Shown one piece after another: positions 21,310-30,693 of a stretch of DNA of 64,000 nt. Each line of letters begins with the position of its first letter. Positions within the stretch are counted from its first letter, which is position 1. This stretch comes from Tribonema minus. Its lineage: Eukaryota; Sar; Xanthophyceae; Tribonematales; Tribonemataceae. The notes under the pieces are model-generated. The model worked only from the letters and a program-made list of their open reading frames with translations, was not told the origin of the DNA and did not search any database. Location of the stretch: contig JAFCMP010000114.1 in the NCBI GenBank assembly GCA_017506865.1, positions 180,091 through 244,090 of the forward strand. The letters run 5' to 3'. The position numbers were made by a program, and so were the translations under genes.

Positions 21310-23970
21310 GCCTGTCAATTTGACAGTGTCAATTACAGTTGTTTGTGGCCCCGCCTGTCAATTTGACTGCCTGTCAATTTCATCTGAAATTGGACTCCTT
21401 TGTTTCACAACACAACCACGAAAGGGAAGCTGCGAGAGGGAGCCACCACGCAGAAGACTTGCTGCAGACGTTTTGCTGCCTCTGCCTCTGGTACCGCTGG
21501 CCTTTACACTGGTGCGCGGGTGCGGTGCCCACTGTTCTTCAAGCTCACGAAGCAGCAGCAGCAGCAACACCGGAGGAGAGGACCAGCCTGGAGGCTATAG
21601 GAGGCATCTGGCGCACCGGAGATTACTCAAAGGTAAGAAATCAGCAGCAGCGAGTATGTGGCAGTGCCTACTTCGACCCACATTTGCGCAGTGCAGGCAG
21701 CAGCGGCCATTTTCGCATGCCATTTTTTTTCCCACAGCGCCAGAGCTACATCTCCATAACCACGAGCTCTGCTGCAGCGCCGCTTACGTAGGCAGCTTCG
21801 CCACATGTTATTTGAACGATCCCGCATGACTGCTGCCCCCACAGCCAGCGAAGTAGGCATCGACAGCAGCAGAAGTCCATTTTCTGAAAGCGGTTTCATT
21901 TTGGGCGGCGATACCGTAAGCCACCAGAAGTCGATGACCACGACCTCGATTGGAGCGCAGCTTGTGGAGGCAGCTTCGCCACATGCTGCTTCAACCATAC
22001 CGCATCACGGCTGTCCCCACAGCATGCGGAACACAGAATGACAGCAGCAGGAAAGCCATTTCTTTGGCAGCTGGCCGTTGCTGCAGGCAAAGCTCACGTC
22101 CTACCGCTGACGAAATAGTCTTTCTCTTCCGCAATGGCTCAGGCATGTAGGTGGTGTTCAATCCATGCAGCCACTCCACGTCTTGCAAATTGTAACCTAC
22201 AGCTCGAGTGCAGTAGGTTTTGCTGCCGTCGGAAAAAATGAGTTTTTTGCTGCTGTTGACGATACACCACCCTTGTTGTTGCTGCGCCAACGTGATGTCT
22301 GTAATGTGAGCCATGCGCCAAGCCACTGATTTCGCTGAAAGACGCCGCTGGACTCGAGAACTGTGGCAGCTGTTGTGCACAGAATCGTTTCAGGGACTTT
22401 TGAGACCAGCAACACAGCAGCAGCAGCAGCAGCTCTGTAGGCGGTGTTCTCAACATGCGGCTGATGCCATAGGATTTTTCTTGTGTGCTAACTGCAGCAA
22501 ATAAGTGGTTCGCTTTCCGTCAAGCTACTGCGCGACTTCTAAATTGTAGCACAGCTCAAGTACCACAGCTACTGATGCTGCAGGCAATTTAACATGTGGC
22601 ATAGCTAGCTGGTACTGCTGCTGTTGCGCGGGTTGCTGCTGCCATTTGGTTGTTCTCTGGTATGCTCTGGACACATACGCCCTTCATCGCCGTACACGAG
22701 GCTCACAGACCTGTGCCACACAAAGTGATGCAGCGCCTTCAGAGCTTCACTAGCTTAACCACAGTGGTTCCTTGCTGTACTCCTAGCCCTGCCCAGGATC
22801 GCTGTGCAAGCAGCAGAGCCTCACCAGCATGACCATTAAAAACTATTAGAAGATGTTGGGAAATGTAGCCACATTACCACAAGGTTCATCACTCATCCAC
22901 AATCTGCAAATGTCACCCAACTTGTACACTTGGCTGTTGATACACACAGACACAACCAGCAGTCTTGTGTTCTAGCAGCGCACAATTCAAGCACTGCTTG
23001 CACTCCCAACATGGTGCAGAGGTGATGTTCGTGACACATTCGTGTGTGCCTAGCTCATAAGTTTCTTACTGTATTACTGTCCCTGCCCAGGCTAGCTCTG
23101 CATCGCAACGGAGCCTCACAAGCATAACCATGAGCAGGTCTCAGGAAACCTTATGTGTGTAGCTGTTCCTTGGCGACTAGAAACTTTCTTGCGCAGAGAC
23201 GCCATGTCCTGCGACAACACACCCTGGACATGTCGGTCACAGTTTTCCTAGCCCTAGCCCTGAGCTGCACATTGTGCCAGGTCACCCAGCCTTACATCAC
23301 AGCAACAACCCTGCACATGGTACTGTACACATCACACACTTGTGGAAGCACTGTGAGGTGCAAGCAACACCATGCTGTGCTTCAATTGTAATGCATGATG
23401 TTATGCTGCGCTAGAGTGGCGTCCACAACGACGCGCCAACATGATGGTGCTGTGTGCACCTTCATGAACTGCACTGCACTTCAATGTAGTGGAAGCTTTC
23501 GAGTCGTACATGCTGAGTCTGACCATTACAAGCTGTGATCCGTAGTGGTTGACTCAATGACTGAATGATATGGATTTGCAGCACCATTCGCTGCGTTGGG
23601 TCGTGCCGGCATCACTGAAGTTGCAAGGGGCTCTGTTGTTGTCAACACAACACGCCATGCAAAAGTGAAAGCTGCAAGTCGAGCAGCGCCATGTACACGT
23701 AGCCGACACGCGCACATGGGTGGCCACTTTCTCCAACTGTTCGGTGCAGGCTGGATCAGCTGTCATGTCGCTTGTGCCAGCATGCTCCTCTGCAGCCGCG
23801 AGACGCGCTGTCCTGCACGACAATGCAGCAGTGGCTCTGTTGAACTTATGCAGCGCATGGCCATGTCGCTCCACACCTAATCTGGTTCCAACCTGTGAGC
23901 CGCCTCATAGCATGTTGCTGCCCGTTTGCCGTGTTTTGTCAGAGCGACGTCCGCAAGCACTGACGCTGGC
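21310..23970. other. no confident gene; scattered short ORFs
   Basis: A donor-like AAAG|GTAAGA at about 21641 follows an open plus-strand frame (21339 onward), which hints at an exon. No domain supports it. Several CAG/CTG runs occur (21550, 22417). Between 22.5 and 23.9 kb I see nothing beyond shadow ORFs. Confidence 0.4.
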
Positions 23971-23973
23971 GTC

Positions 23974-24387
23974 ATGCATCACCACCGCTTTGTAGAGGGC
24001 AGTGCACGTGCGGAGCACCCTATAAACATCGGTGAATGCCAGTACGTAATTGATGTCATGGCTACGGTCGAGAGAGGGGGGGACACCGCTATTGAGATCA
24101 AGCACTCCCATGCGGTGCCTCTGGAAAAGATGAAAGCTCTGACGTCGATGGGGATGCATGTGGTCGAGGTGCGCGCCAAAGATGTCATTCGCTTCTTCCT
24201 TGATGATGAGAGTGAGGAAAGGTGTCCAGTCGAAAACATCTCCTCCACTATGTGCGAGAGCTGCACAGCAGTGGAGAGCGCGGCGCTCTCCACTCAAAAG
24301 CAACAGACGCTCGCCTGCCTATCCAGCGCATGTGCCGCTGGCCATAGCGACAGCGCGGTGTCCTCATGTGACAGTCAGTCATCATGA
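23974..24387 (+). CDS. CoiA-like PD-(D/E)XK nuclease-fold domain
   Basis: From the ATG at 23974 the frame reads a His-rich start, then ARAEHPI, YVIDVMATVE, TAIEIKHSHAV, LEKMKAL and a final strand HVVEVRAKDVI. The order Asp, then E-x-K at the end of the next strand, followed by a Lys helix and a C-terminal strand, is the pattern of CoiA-like and related PD-(D/E)XK nucleases. The conserved Asp is in VIDV and the ExK in IEIK. The frame ends in TGA after a Ser/Cys-rich tail. The next ORF begins three bases before this ends, in another frame, with zinc-ribbon cysteines, so the two may be one spliced gene. DNA cleavage is inferred from fold only. Confidence 0.5.
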   Translation: MHHHRFVEGSARAEHPINIGECQYVIDVMATVERGGDTAIEIKHSHAVPLEKMKALTSMGMHVVEVRAKDVIRFFLDDESEERCPVENISSTMCESCTAVESAALSTQKQQTLACLSSACAAGHSDSAVSSCDSQSS

Positions 24388-25153
24388 CATTATGTGACAA
24401 TGGTGCAGTGTACACCAAGGGTGCATATGCCACAAAGCGAGCGCGAAGCACGCCACAGCCTAAGTGTCGTACGTGCGCACGCACAGTGAAAGAATTATGG
24501 CACACACAGTGCACGACGTGCTACTGGGCACAACGGCGGCTGGCAGAGGAGCGGTTTGACCAGGCATCAGAAGAGGCTGCAGCACATACGGCAAGAGAAA
24601 GGGCGCAAGCAGCCGCAGAACAGAAGCGTGCAGCGGCCATGGCGGCAAGGGAAGCTGCGGCACTCACTCAAAAGATGCGCGAGGCAGAGGAGAGCCGCTT
24701 GCAAGCTTGCAAGACGCTGCACGCATGTGCTTGAAGAGGGCGCGCGAAGAAGCATCTGCTACTACAGATCGGGCCTTCATTGCTGCAGTGACTCCACATG
24801 ACTTCACGCCTGGTGACATCACTGACAACAACAAGTGGAGCTCGCACTCCCCTGCAAAGCACAGGCTCGTCATGGAGCTGGTGCAAGGAACCGAGAACAC
24901 TGAAACTCTAAGGGAACTTTGCAACATGCTGGCAAGCAAGGGCTGCATCATATTCTACACCAGGCAGTCTACACTGGATGGAAGGGGCATGGTTGACTTA
25001 AACATTGGCAGGTCCGTTTGGCATTATGAAAGAATTCCTGTCCGCAGTGGGTGCATCTCGCAATGTTTGGACGTGGCACAGCCACTTGTCCCTCACAGAG
25101 ATTATGGTTATGCGCGAGGTTATGAGCGAATGTCTAGACCTTATTGGTTGTAA
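24384..25153 (+). CDS. zinc-ribbon plus coiled-coil protein, frame broken by an 8-bp duplication
   Basis: From ATG 24384 the protein has CRTCARTVKELWHTQCTTC, a likely four-Cys zinc ribbon, then a long Ala/Glu/Arg coiled coil. At 24699-24714 the word TTGCAAGC is tandemly duplicated (TTGCAAGC TTGCAAGA). The extra 8 bases shift the frame, which stops at TGA 24732. Removing one copy joins the coil to the frame starting at 24707 (RMCLKRAREEASATT), which continues with a mixed globular sequence to TAA at 25151. The repaired model would be about 254 residues. Function unknown; adjacency to the CoiA-like ORF suggests the same gene or a functional pair. Confidence 0.45.
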
Positions 25154-25217
25154 TTATTTTGAGGCTGCTGCTAGCTGCTTTCAAGTGTGCACTCAAGCAA
25201 TAAAACAGCACAAGCTG

Positions 25218-25601
25218 ATACAGCGCTTCAATAGACACACAGCTTGCCTGAGTGCGCCTCGGCTTCCTGTTCGCCATTTTACCTTTTCGCCATTTTGACC
25301 TCTCGCAAACCAGCCCTTTCGCTATTAACAAACACCGATCCAGAGGCGGCCGTAGTCGAAACCAGCGGATGGAGGCAGCACTGCGGCACAGACAGCAAAC
25401 GAGCAAGAGCTAATACAGTGCTCCAGAGACACAGCTTGCCTGAGTGCGCCTCGGCTTCCTGATCGCCATTTTACCTTTTCGCCATTTTGACCTCTCGCAA
25501 ACCAGTCCTTTCGCTATTAACAAACACCGATCGAGCGGCGGCCAGTTGAAGCCGGCAGTTAAAGGCACATGCACTACGGCACAGACAGCAAACGAGCGCA
25601 C
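25218..25601 (+). repeat. 192-bp tandem duplication
   Basis: Two adjacent units both contain CACAGCTTGCCTGAGTGCGC, CGCCATTTTACCTTTTCGCC, ACAAACACCGATC and GGCACAGACAGCAAACGAGC. Offset is about 192 bases (25241 versus 25433). The units lie between the zinc-ribbon ORF and the 3' end of the extended-PHD gene. Confidence 0.9.
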
Positions 25602-25830
25602 CACCACACACAGCCAGCAGCAGAGCCACTGGAAGCAGCAGTATGCCTGGACTTCGCTCTACCGGCGAGTGCGAGAGGGAGCAGAGGTGGGCGCAGTATG
25701 ATCTTGAAGCTAAATTGGAGCGCGCCATCAAGGACAAGGAAGAGGCCCTAACAGGGCCCTTTGGGCCAATGGCATCCACGCAGCCCAGCGCTACCTGCGC
25801 AAGGCCGCCCCTACCATGTCATCACCAGGG

Positions 25831-27816
25831 TCACTCCTCAAACGAGCTGGAGCCGGCGTCAACGTGGTCAGCAGGAGCATCACGTGCTTCTTGGGAGGCA
25901 CAACTGTATACTACAATTGCGTCCAGCACTCTCTCGCTGCCGAGGTGGCCCTCAGCTACGCGCTGTGCCGCCTCCTGCGCCTCCTGCTGCTGCTGTGCCT
26001 GCTGCTGCTGCGCCTGCTTTTGCTGCGCCTGCTTTTGCTGTGCCTGCGCCGGCTGTGCCTGCGCCAGCTGCGCCTGAGCCACCCCACGGTCAAACTCGAT
26101 GGCGGCCCGCTGCTGCGCCTTGGCGGCGGCATTATCAGAGCATGCGACAGCTCCATCTGTACGGCGCATCGCCTCGCAGTAGACATCTGCTGCTACCTGC
26201 ATATAACTGTTGATGTAGTGGGTGCGCTGCCTCTCCGCCTCAGCTTCGCAGATGTCGCGTTGCTGCTGGAGGAACCGCTGTCCGCTTGCGCTGCGCAGGC
26301 TGCAGTCCGCTACTTCGTCTAGTGCCGCATTGGGTGCAGCTTCAACAGCCCGTTGCACATAAGCATCACGTGGCTGCTGTGATGAATCAGGTCGTGACGA
26401 GCTGTTGCTACTGCTGATAGCCTCCTTTCCCGGCTCCTTGATGCCCTCTCCATCGTGCTGCGGTGAAATGGGCCGTGGCCGGTTTCCCCCCTTGCCCTTA
26501 GCGCCCGGCTCCTTGATGCCCTCTCCATCGTGCTGCTGTGCAACGGGCCGCTGGCGTTTCTTCCCCTTACCCTCCGGCTCCTTAATGGCCTCTCCACTGT
26601 GATTTGCCGCCTCCTACTGCTGGCAAGCCTGTGGCACTGCAGATGGGTCGACCGCTTGTGCAGTGTGCGTGAGCTGTGCCTGATGATTGCCGAGGCGTTT
26701 CATGCACCGCCTGTACCGCTTTGCGCAGCTGATGACAGCCGCCACAAATTGCTGCTGGCCGCGCGCATTCTTATGCATGAATGACTTGATACTCCCAAAC
26801 ATGCGACCATCTGCTAGCCGCTCCTGGGTGACAAGATTGGGATCTCCGCCCAGTTCACGCAGCAAGTTGCTGATGAGGTAGCGCTGCACGTTGGCCTTGT
26901 GGTTGCTGCAGGTGACACGCTAAGACAAGACACCTCCTTCCAACGCCACGGCCAGCGCGCCTTCGGTGTTTGCGCAAGATGCGTGCACCATCTGTTGACA
27001 TGACGGGTGGGCGCATTCGACCATCGTGCCTGAGACAGACAACAATGCGGGAAGATCATGCAGATGAAGTCAGCACAGGCGATCGATTGTGCACGTACAC
27101 ACACATGCTCATGCACTTGCACAGTGCATTTGCCACAAGGCGTATGACACGATGCTTACCTTCCTTCCCGCGGCAATATATGCAGAGGCCTCCTTCCACC
27201 TCATTGAAGCAGTCCCTGGTGCAGACCTTCTGAGTGTCTGGATCCAGCAGCGCCATGGGTGCTATGGCACATGAAACGTGCACAGGGCGGGATGGTGCAC
27301 CAAAAGCGGCCATCACGTGCTCCCTCTCCGCAATCTTGCGCGTGCACATGATGCAGTCGGCCACTGCCATGTTGCAAGGGCGGTTGCATTTGTCTGTGTG
27401 CAGTGTGAAGACCTGTTCATCATCACGAAAGCAACGGCAAAGTTGTCAATACACATGCTATTTTTGATGTGGCACGCAGCCTACACGGCACACCAGTGAA
27501 TTCAAGCACTTACATCTTGGAAGCACTCTCCGCATCCATGGCACTGGTACTGCTCAGCCAGGCGCGCGGGCATTTGCTTCAGCATCTGTTGATATGCAGG
27601 GCGCAGAGTAGAGAACATGAGAAGGGCGGCAATGGTGAGAAGCTGAGCTTGCAGAAGTGAGTATGGACTGAAATTGTGACATATGGACAATTCAGAGGGC
27701 AGTTACTGAACAGCAGACCTATATATCATGCAGTGTGCTTCATAGAAGAGAACACGCTGGTAACATGCACTGCTGCCTCTCACCCCAAATTCGTTTCTGT
27801 CATCGGTGCCTTCCAT
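25831..27816 (-). CDS. extended-PHD (PZP-type) zinc-finger protein with Gln/Ala-rich tail, two in-frame TAGs
   Basis: Four exons join in phase: 27816-27784 (ATG, donor GGG|GTGAGA), 27585-27514 (acceptor CAACAG, donor GAT|GTAAGT), 27412-27160 (donor GAAG|GTAAGC) and from 27029 (acceptor CTCAG). The product starts with CHGCGECFQD, continues through CIMC, VHVSC, CTRDC and CIYC, then CAHPSCQQMVHASCA and VTCSNH. This is the PHD / zinc knuckle / extended-PHD order of chromatin readers such as BRPF and AF10. Exon 4 then encodes a basic helix region, two copies of QHDGEGIKEPG and a Gln/Ala-rich coiled tail, ending in TGA at 25831. TAG codons at 26922-26920 (between HASCA and VTCSNH) and 26616-26614 (after QACQQ) are in frame. 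Histone binding is inferred. Confidence 0.65.
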
Positions 27817-27984
27817 CGCCAAAATGGTGCAGCGGGAGGTGCGGTCCCTGTGCCTGGCCTTGTGCCAGGAGCAGCAACTAAATTCCTGCTGCTGCTAAAA
27901 AGCCTACAAAAAAATAGGCCACCCGAACTTCACCTGAAATGTTGAAGTGTAGTGGTTCTTCACTGCACAGACCTGTGTGTAGGC

Positions 27985-28194
27985 ATGAAGGACCAAAAGA
28001 AGCAGCAAGCTAGTGATGACCGCGACTCCTCCGCTGAGGAGAACGGCGATAGAGATTCATCTGAAGAGGTTGACAGCGATTCCTCGGATGAGGATATGCC
28101 GGACCTCAGCATTGGGCTGGTGGTGGGGATAGACCTAGGCACCACCTACTCTGTTTTCAAAGACGGCAAGGCTGGCGGTTTTATGAGCTCATGA
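27985..28194 (+). pseudogene. short ORF with HSP70 N-terminal signature
   Basis: The 69-residue ORF has an acidic Ser/Asp/Glu-rich first 45 residues and then GIDLGTTYSVFKDGKA, the phosphate-binding N-terminal signature of HSP70 proteins. It stops about eight residues later. Nothing else of the HSP70 ATPase follows in any frame nearby. It starts divergently from the extended-PHD gene, and its TGA overlaps the ATG of the next ORF (ATGA). I read it as the remains of, or an isolated first exon from, an HSP70-family gene with an unusual acidic leader. The ATPase would not be functional. Confidence 0.5.
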
Positions 28195-28826
28195 TAGCAG
28201 CGCTCGAGGTGCCCGCGCAGCTGCTGGATGATCTGGTGCACACACCGGGCCACATCCCCTATTTTCAGGCATATGATCTGGTAAAGTGGTGTGCCATGTA
28301 CGCCCCGAACAGAAATTTCTCGTTTCGAGCGCGCATCAACATGTTTCGAATGTGGAACTCGCCACCCCCCAATCAGTACTTGCAGTATTTGGCGGTGGTT
28401 GAGACAGCTCCTGACGACTGTCTCGAGGTGCTGTATACCAGCATGCCACAAGACACTCGAGCACTGCAGCTGGCTCTGACACTGTGGCCGCTCCTGCCAC
28501 GTCACCCTGAAGTGTTGGAACTCTTCAAGACTTCTTTTGCACGTTCAGCATTGTTGCGAGTGCTACAGTGGAGGCCGGAACTGCCCGTGGCGATCGTCCT
28601 ACGAGTCGGCATTAACCTCAACGTCGCTCGATCGTACATGCAGGCGTGCACAGTCTGCGATGGCGATCCCTACGAAGTGTACGGGATGATGTGCATGTAC
28701 ATACCATCACATTTGGCACACCTGGCCGGCGACGAGCTCAGAGGTTGGTTGATTAGATACGCGAGATTGCACGGCATGCAGGTACCAGATTTGGTACCTG
28801 TTATAGCAGCGCCAATCGATGCCTAA
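28191..28826 (+). CDS. unknown 211-residue protein
   Basis: Intact intronless ORF from ATG 28191 to TAA, with globular, Leu/Pro/Trp-rich composition and likely all-helical structure. I recognise no family. Its ATG overlaps the stop of the HSP70-signature ORF by four bases, and its 3' end overlaps the next ORF by eight bases. That packing is unusual for a eukaryotic nuclear locus. The codon after TAA+2 is TGA, so the end is little affected by any stop reassignment. Confidence 0.6.
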   Translation: MIAALEVPAQLLDDLVHTPGHIPYFQAYDLVKWCAMYAPNRNFSFRARINMFRMWNSPPPNQYLQYLAVVETAPDDCLEVLYTSMPQDTRALQLALTLWPLLPRHPEVLELFKTSFARSALLRVLQWRPELPVAIVLRVGINLNVARSYMQACTVCDGDPYEVYGMMCMYIPSHLAHLAGDELRGWLIRYARLHGMQVPDLVPVIAAPIDA

Positions 28827-29226
28827 AGGCATTGAATATACACATCACATAGTGAATATGCCCTACACACGGATAAAACAGATTTTGGGGTGCTGTCGTG
28901 CTGCACACAATGTGTCCAACACATGCTTGCCGAAACAAGAAATTGTGCTGCACATGATGCTCAAGAGACCTGTGATCATGCACTCAGTCTGCATTGAGCT
29001 GAAGCTCAACAATACGGCTGTCGATCTATACCATCAGTTTTTGCCGATGTCAACGAAGCATGTGCTACTATCGGTGCACCAGGGATCGCAAGTTCGGGTC
29101 ATGAGCAGCTTGGATAATCGAACATGGGACACTGCAACCTTGGTTTCTGATGAAAGTTGCATATATGCCGTGAGGCAGGCTGATACAGGTGAGCTGGTGT
29201 ACACACAGGGTGCTGCCCAGCATTAG
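28819..29226 (+). CDS. unknown 135-residue protein
   Basis: ATG 28819 lies inside the last codons of the preceding ORF. The frame is intact to TAG at 29224. Composition is globular with a run of predicted strands (VLLSVHQGSQVRVMSS and after). No domain recognised. It may be translated separately, or may be the continuation of the 211-residue ORF if a base is missing at the junction. Confidence 0.45.
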   Translation: MPKGIEYTHHIVNMPYTRIKQILGCCRAAHNVSNTCLPKQEIVLHMMLKRPVIMHSVCIELKLNNTAVDLYHQFLPMSTKHVLLSVHQGSQVRVMSSLDNRTWDTATLVSDESCIYAVRQADTGELVYTQGAAQH

Positions 29227-29269
29227 CATAGGCCAGTGTAGCGATATATAGTGTGTGTCGGCATTTCAT

Positions 29270-29360
29270 ACCCTTTCACGCGTTAATCGGCAATATCGGC
29301 ATTAAAAGCCACCCTTTCACGCGTTCATTGGTAGTATCGGCATTAGAAGCCACCCTTTCG
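29270..29360 (+). repeat. 41-bp tandem repeat (ACCCTTTCACGCGTT)
   Basis: ACCCTTTCACGCGTT...ATCGGCATTA(A/G)AAGCC occurs at 29270 and 29311, with a partial third unit at 29352. It lies about 110 bases upstream of the ATG at 29471, so it may contain promoter elements. Confidence 0.85.
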
Positions 29361-29470
29361 CCCTTTTGCAGTAGTTGAACTTGTGGTGTTTGCCGCAGCG
29401 TTGCTGTAAATGCTGCTGCTGCTGCCGACTCAGCATTCACAGCCTCACGCCATCACTCACGCTCGTTAAG

Positions 29471-29956
29471 ATGGACACGGCCATGCTTTTTGAGAGAGAG
29501 TATCGTGAGGAGGCCACAGTGACGAGTGCTCTGCTATGGAGCATCGAGATCATGGCTGACGACGTTGGGTGCACCACTGCGCGCTGGTGTAGGATGATAC
29601 AAGGAGATAATGAGCGATGCGCGGTCTTCTTACATATGGATCAGCTCGCTGTACAGTGGGGCATATCGAACGATGCTGTTGGAGCGACCCTCGTAAAGGC
29701 CGATGCGATATGTGTAGACCGTGCTGGGCGAAATTCACAAACCGCAATTTGGTACCACCCTGAATGCTGTCCGATCCCTGAAAATGATGTACCGAAGTGC
29801 ACGCCTGAGGCCAGTGATGCCAGTACATCGGGATACGAGAGCGATACTACAGTTGATGGGGTCGACCACTTCCTTTCGAGTGCGTTCATGGACTTTCTAG
29901 ACTCAGACGTGTTTGACTTTGCCGATCTGGATGATCCAAATTACACATTGATTTGA
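29471..29956 (+). CDS. unknown protein with acidic C-terminal tail
   Basis: From ATG 29471 (161 residues) to TGA. Residues 1-110 are globular with several Cys and Trp. The last 45 residues are rich in Asp, Ser and Phe (SGYESDTTVDG, then FMDFLDSDVFDFADLDD). Such acidic/aromatic tails resemble transcription-activation segments, but no DNA-binding domain is recognised. Intronless. Confidence 0.5.
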   Translation: MDTAMLFEREYREEATVTSALLWSIEIMADDVGCTTARWCRMIQGDNERCAVFLHMDQLAVQWGISNDAVGATLVKADAICVDRAGRNSQTAIWYHPECCPIPENDVPKCTPEASDASTSGYESDTTVDGVDHFLSSAFMDFLDSDVFDFADLDDPNYTLI

Positions 29957-29996
29957 CCGATACGCTGTTGATCACGTGCTTTTAAGGTATACATTG

Positions 29997-30060
29997 CCTG
30001 CCTTGCCTGCCTTGCCTGCCACGCTTGCTTTGCTTGCTACGCTTGCTTTGCTTGCCACAC
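29997..30060 (+). repeat. degenerate TTGCCTGCC / GCTTGCTTT microsatellite
   Basis: Alternating TTGCCTGCC and ACGCTTGCTTTG units repeat over about 64 bases, immediately after the ORF ending at 29956. Confidence 0.85.
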
Positions 30061-30693
30061 TACTATGTTTGTTCAATTCAAGGTGTGCTTGCATGTTTCC
30101 GGGCTGCCAAAAATATATTGTGTATGAGGAAACATGTTTCGTCTCCTCAAAACTATTGTGCGTGCACCGCCGAAGGTGCCAATGGCATTGACGGAACCAG
30201 TAGACTATGCGGTTTTTACCGATTTCATCATCATCAAGACAAAGCCATTACCACCACTGCCTAAAGTGACAACTAGAAAGCCACTAGTATCAAGGATTGA
30301 GGGCACATGGTGCAAACTGCGAATGTGATATTAGTGTTGGCAGTGCAGGCAGTTTTGGCGAGGGCTTTCAGAGAAACCGCCACTTACACATGCGCAAACG
30401 AGTGTGCTTGTATCGCATCTGTTGGCTTAATTCCATTGCTGCACCGAAGCCGATCCCCACGATGTGCCAAAGAGCACACGCATATGCACAGGAAGCAAAT
30501 GTGTATATGGAGCCAGATTGTACTCTCAGGTGGAGGTAGAGAAAATTTCAGCAAGACCTGCATCACAATCTATGTAAAGAAACTGACTCTTAGCCCTCAC
30601 AGACACCCAAAGTGAAAATAGTTGAGGTTTGTCAAAGTTGAAGTTTTGGTGGTTGTGGAAAGTGTCAACCCGTGTTTTTTGTCAAAGTCAGCA

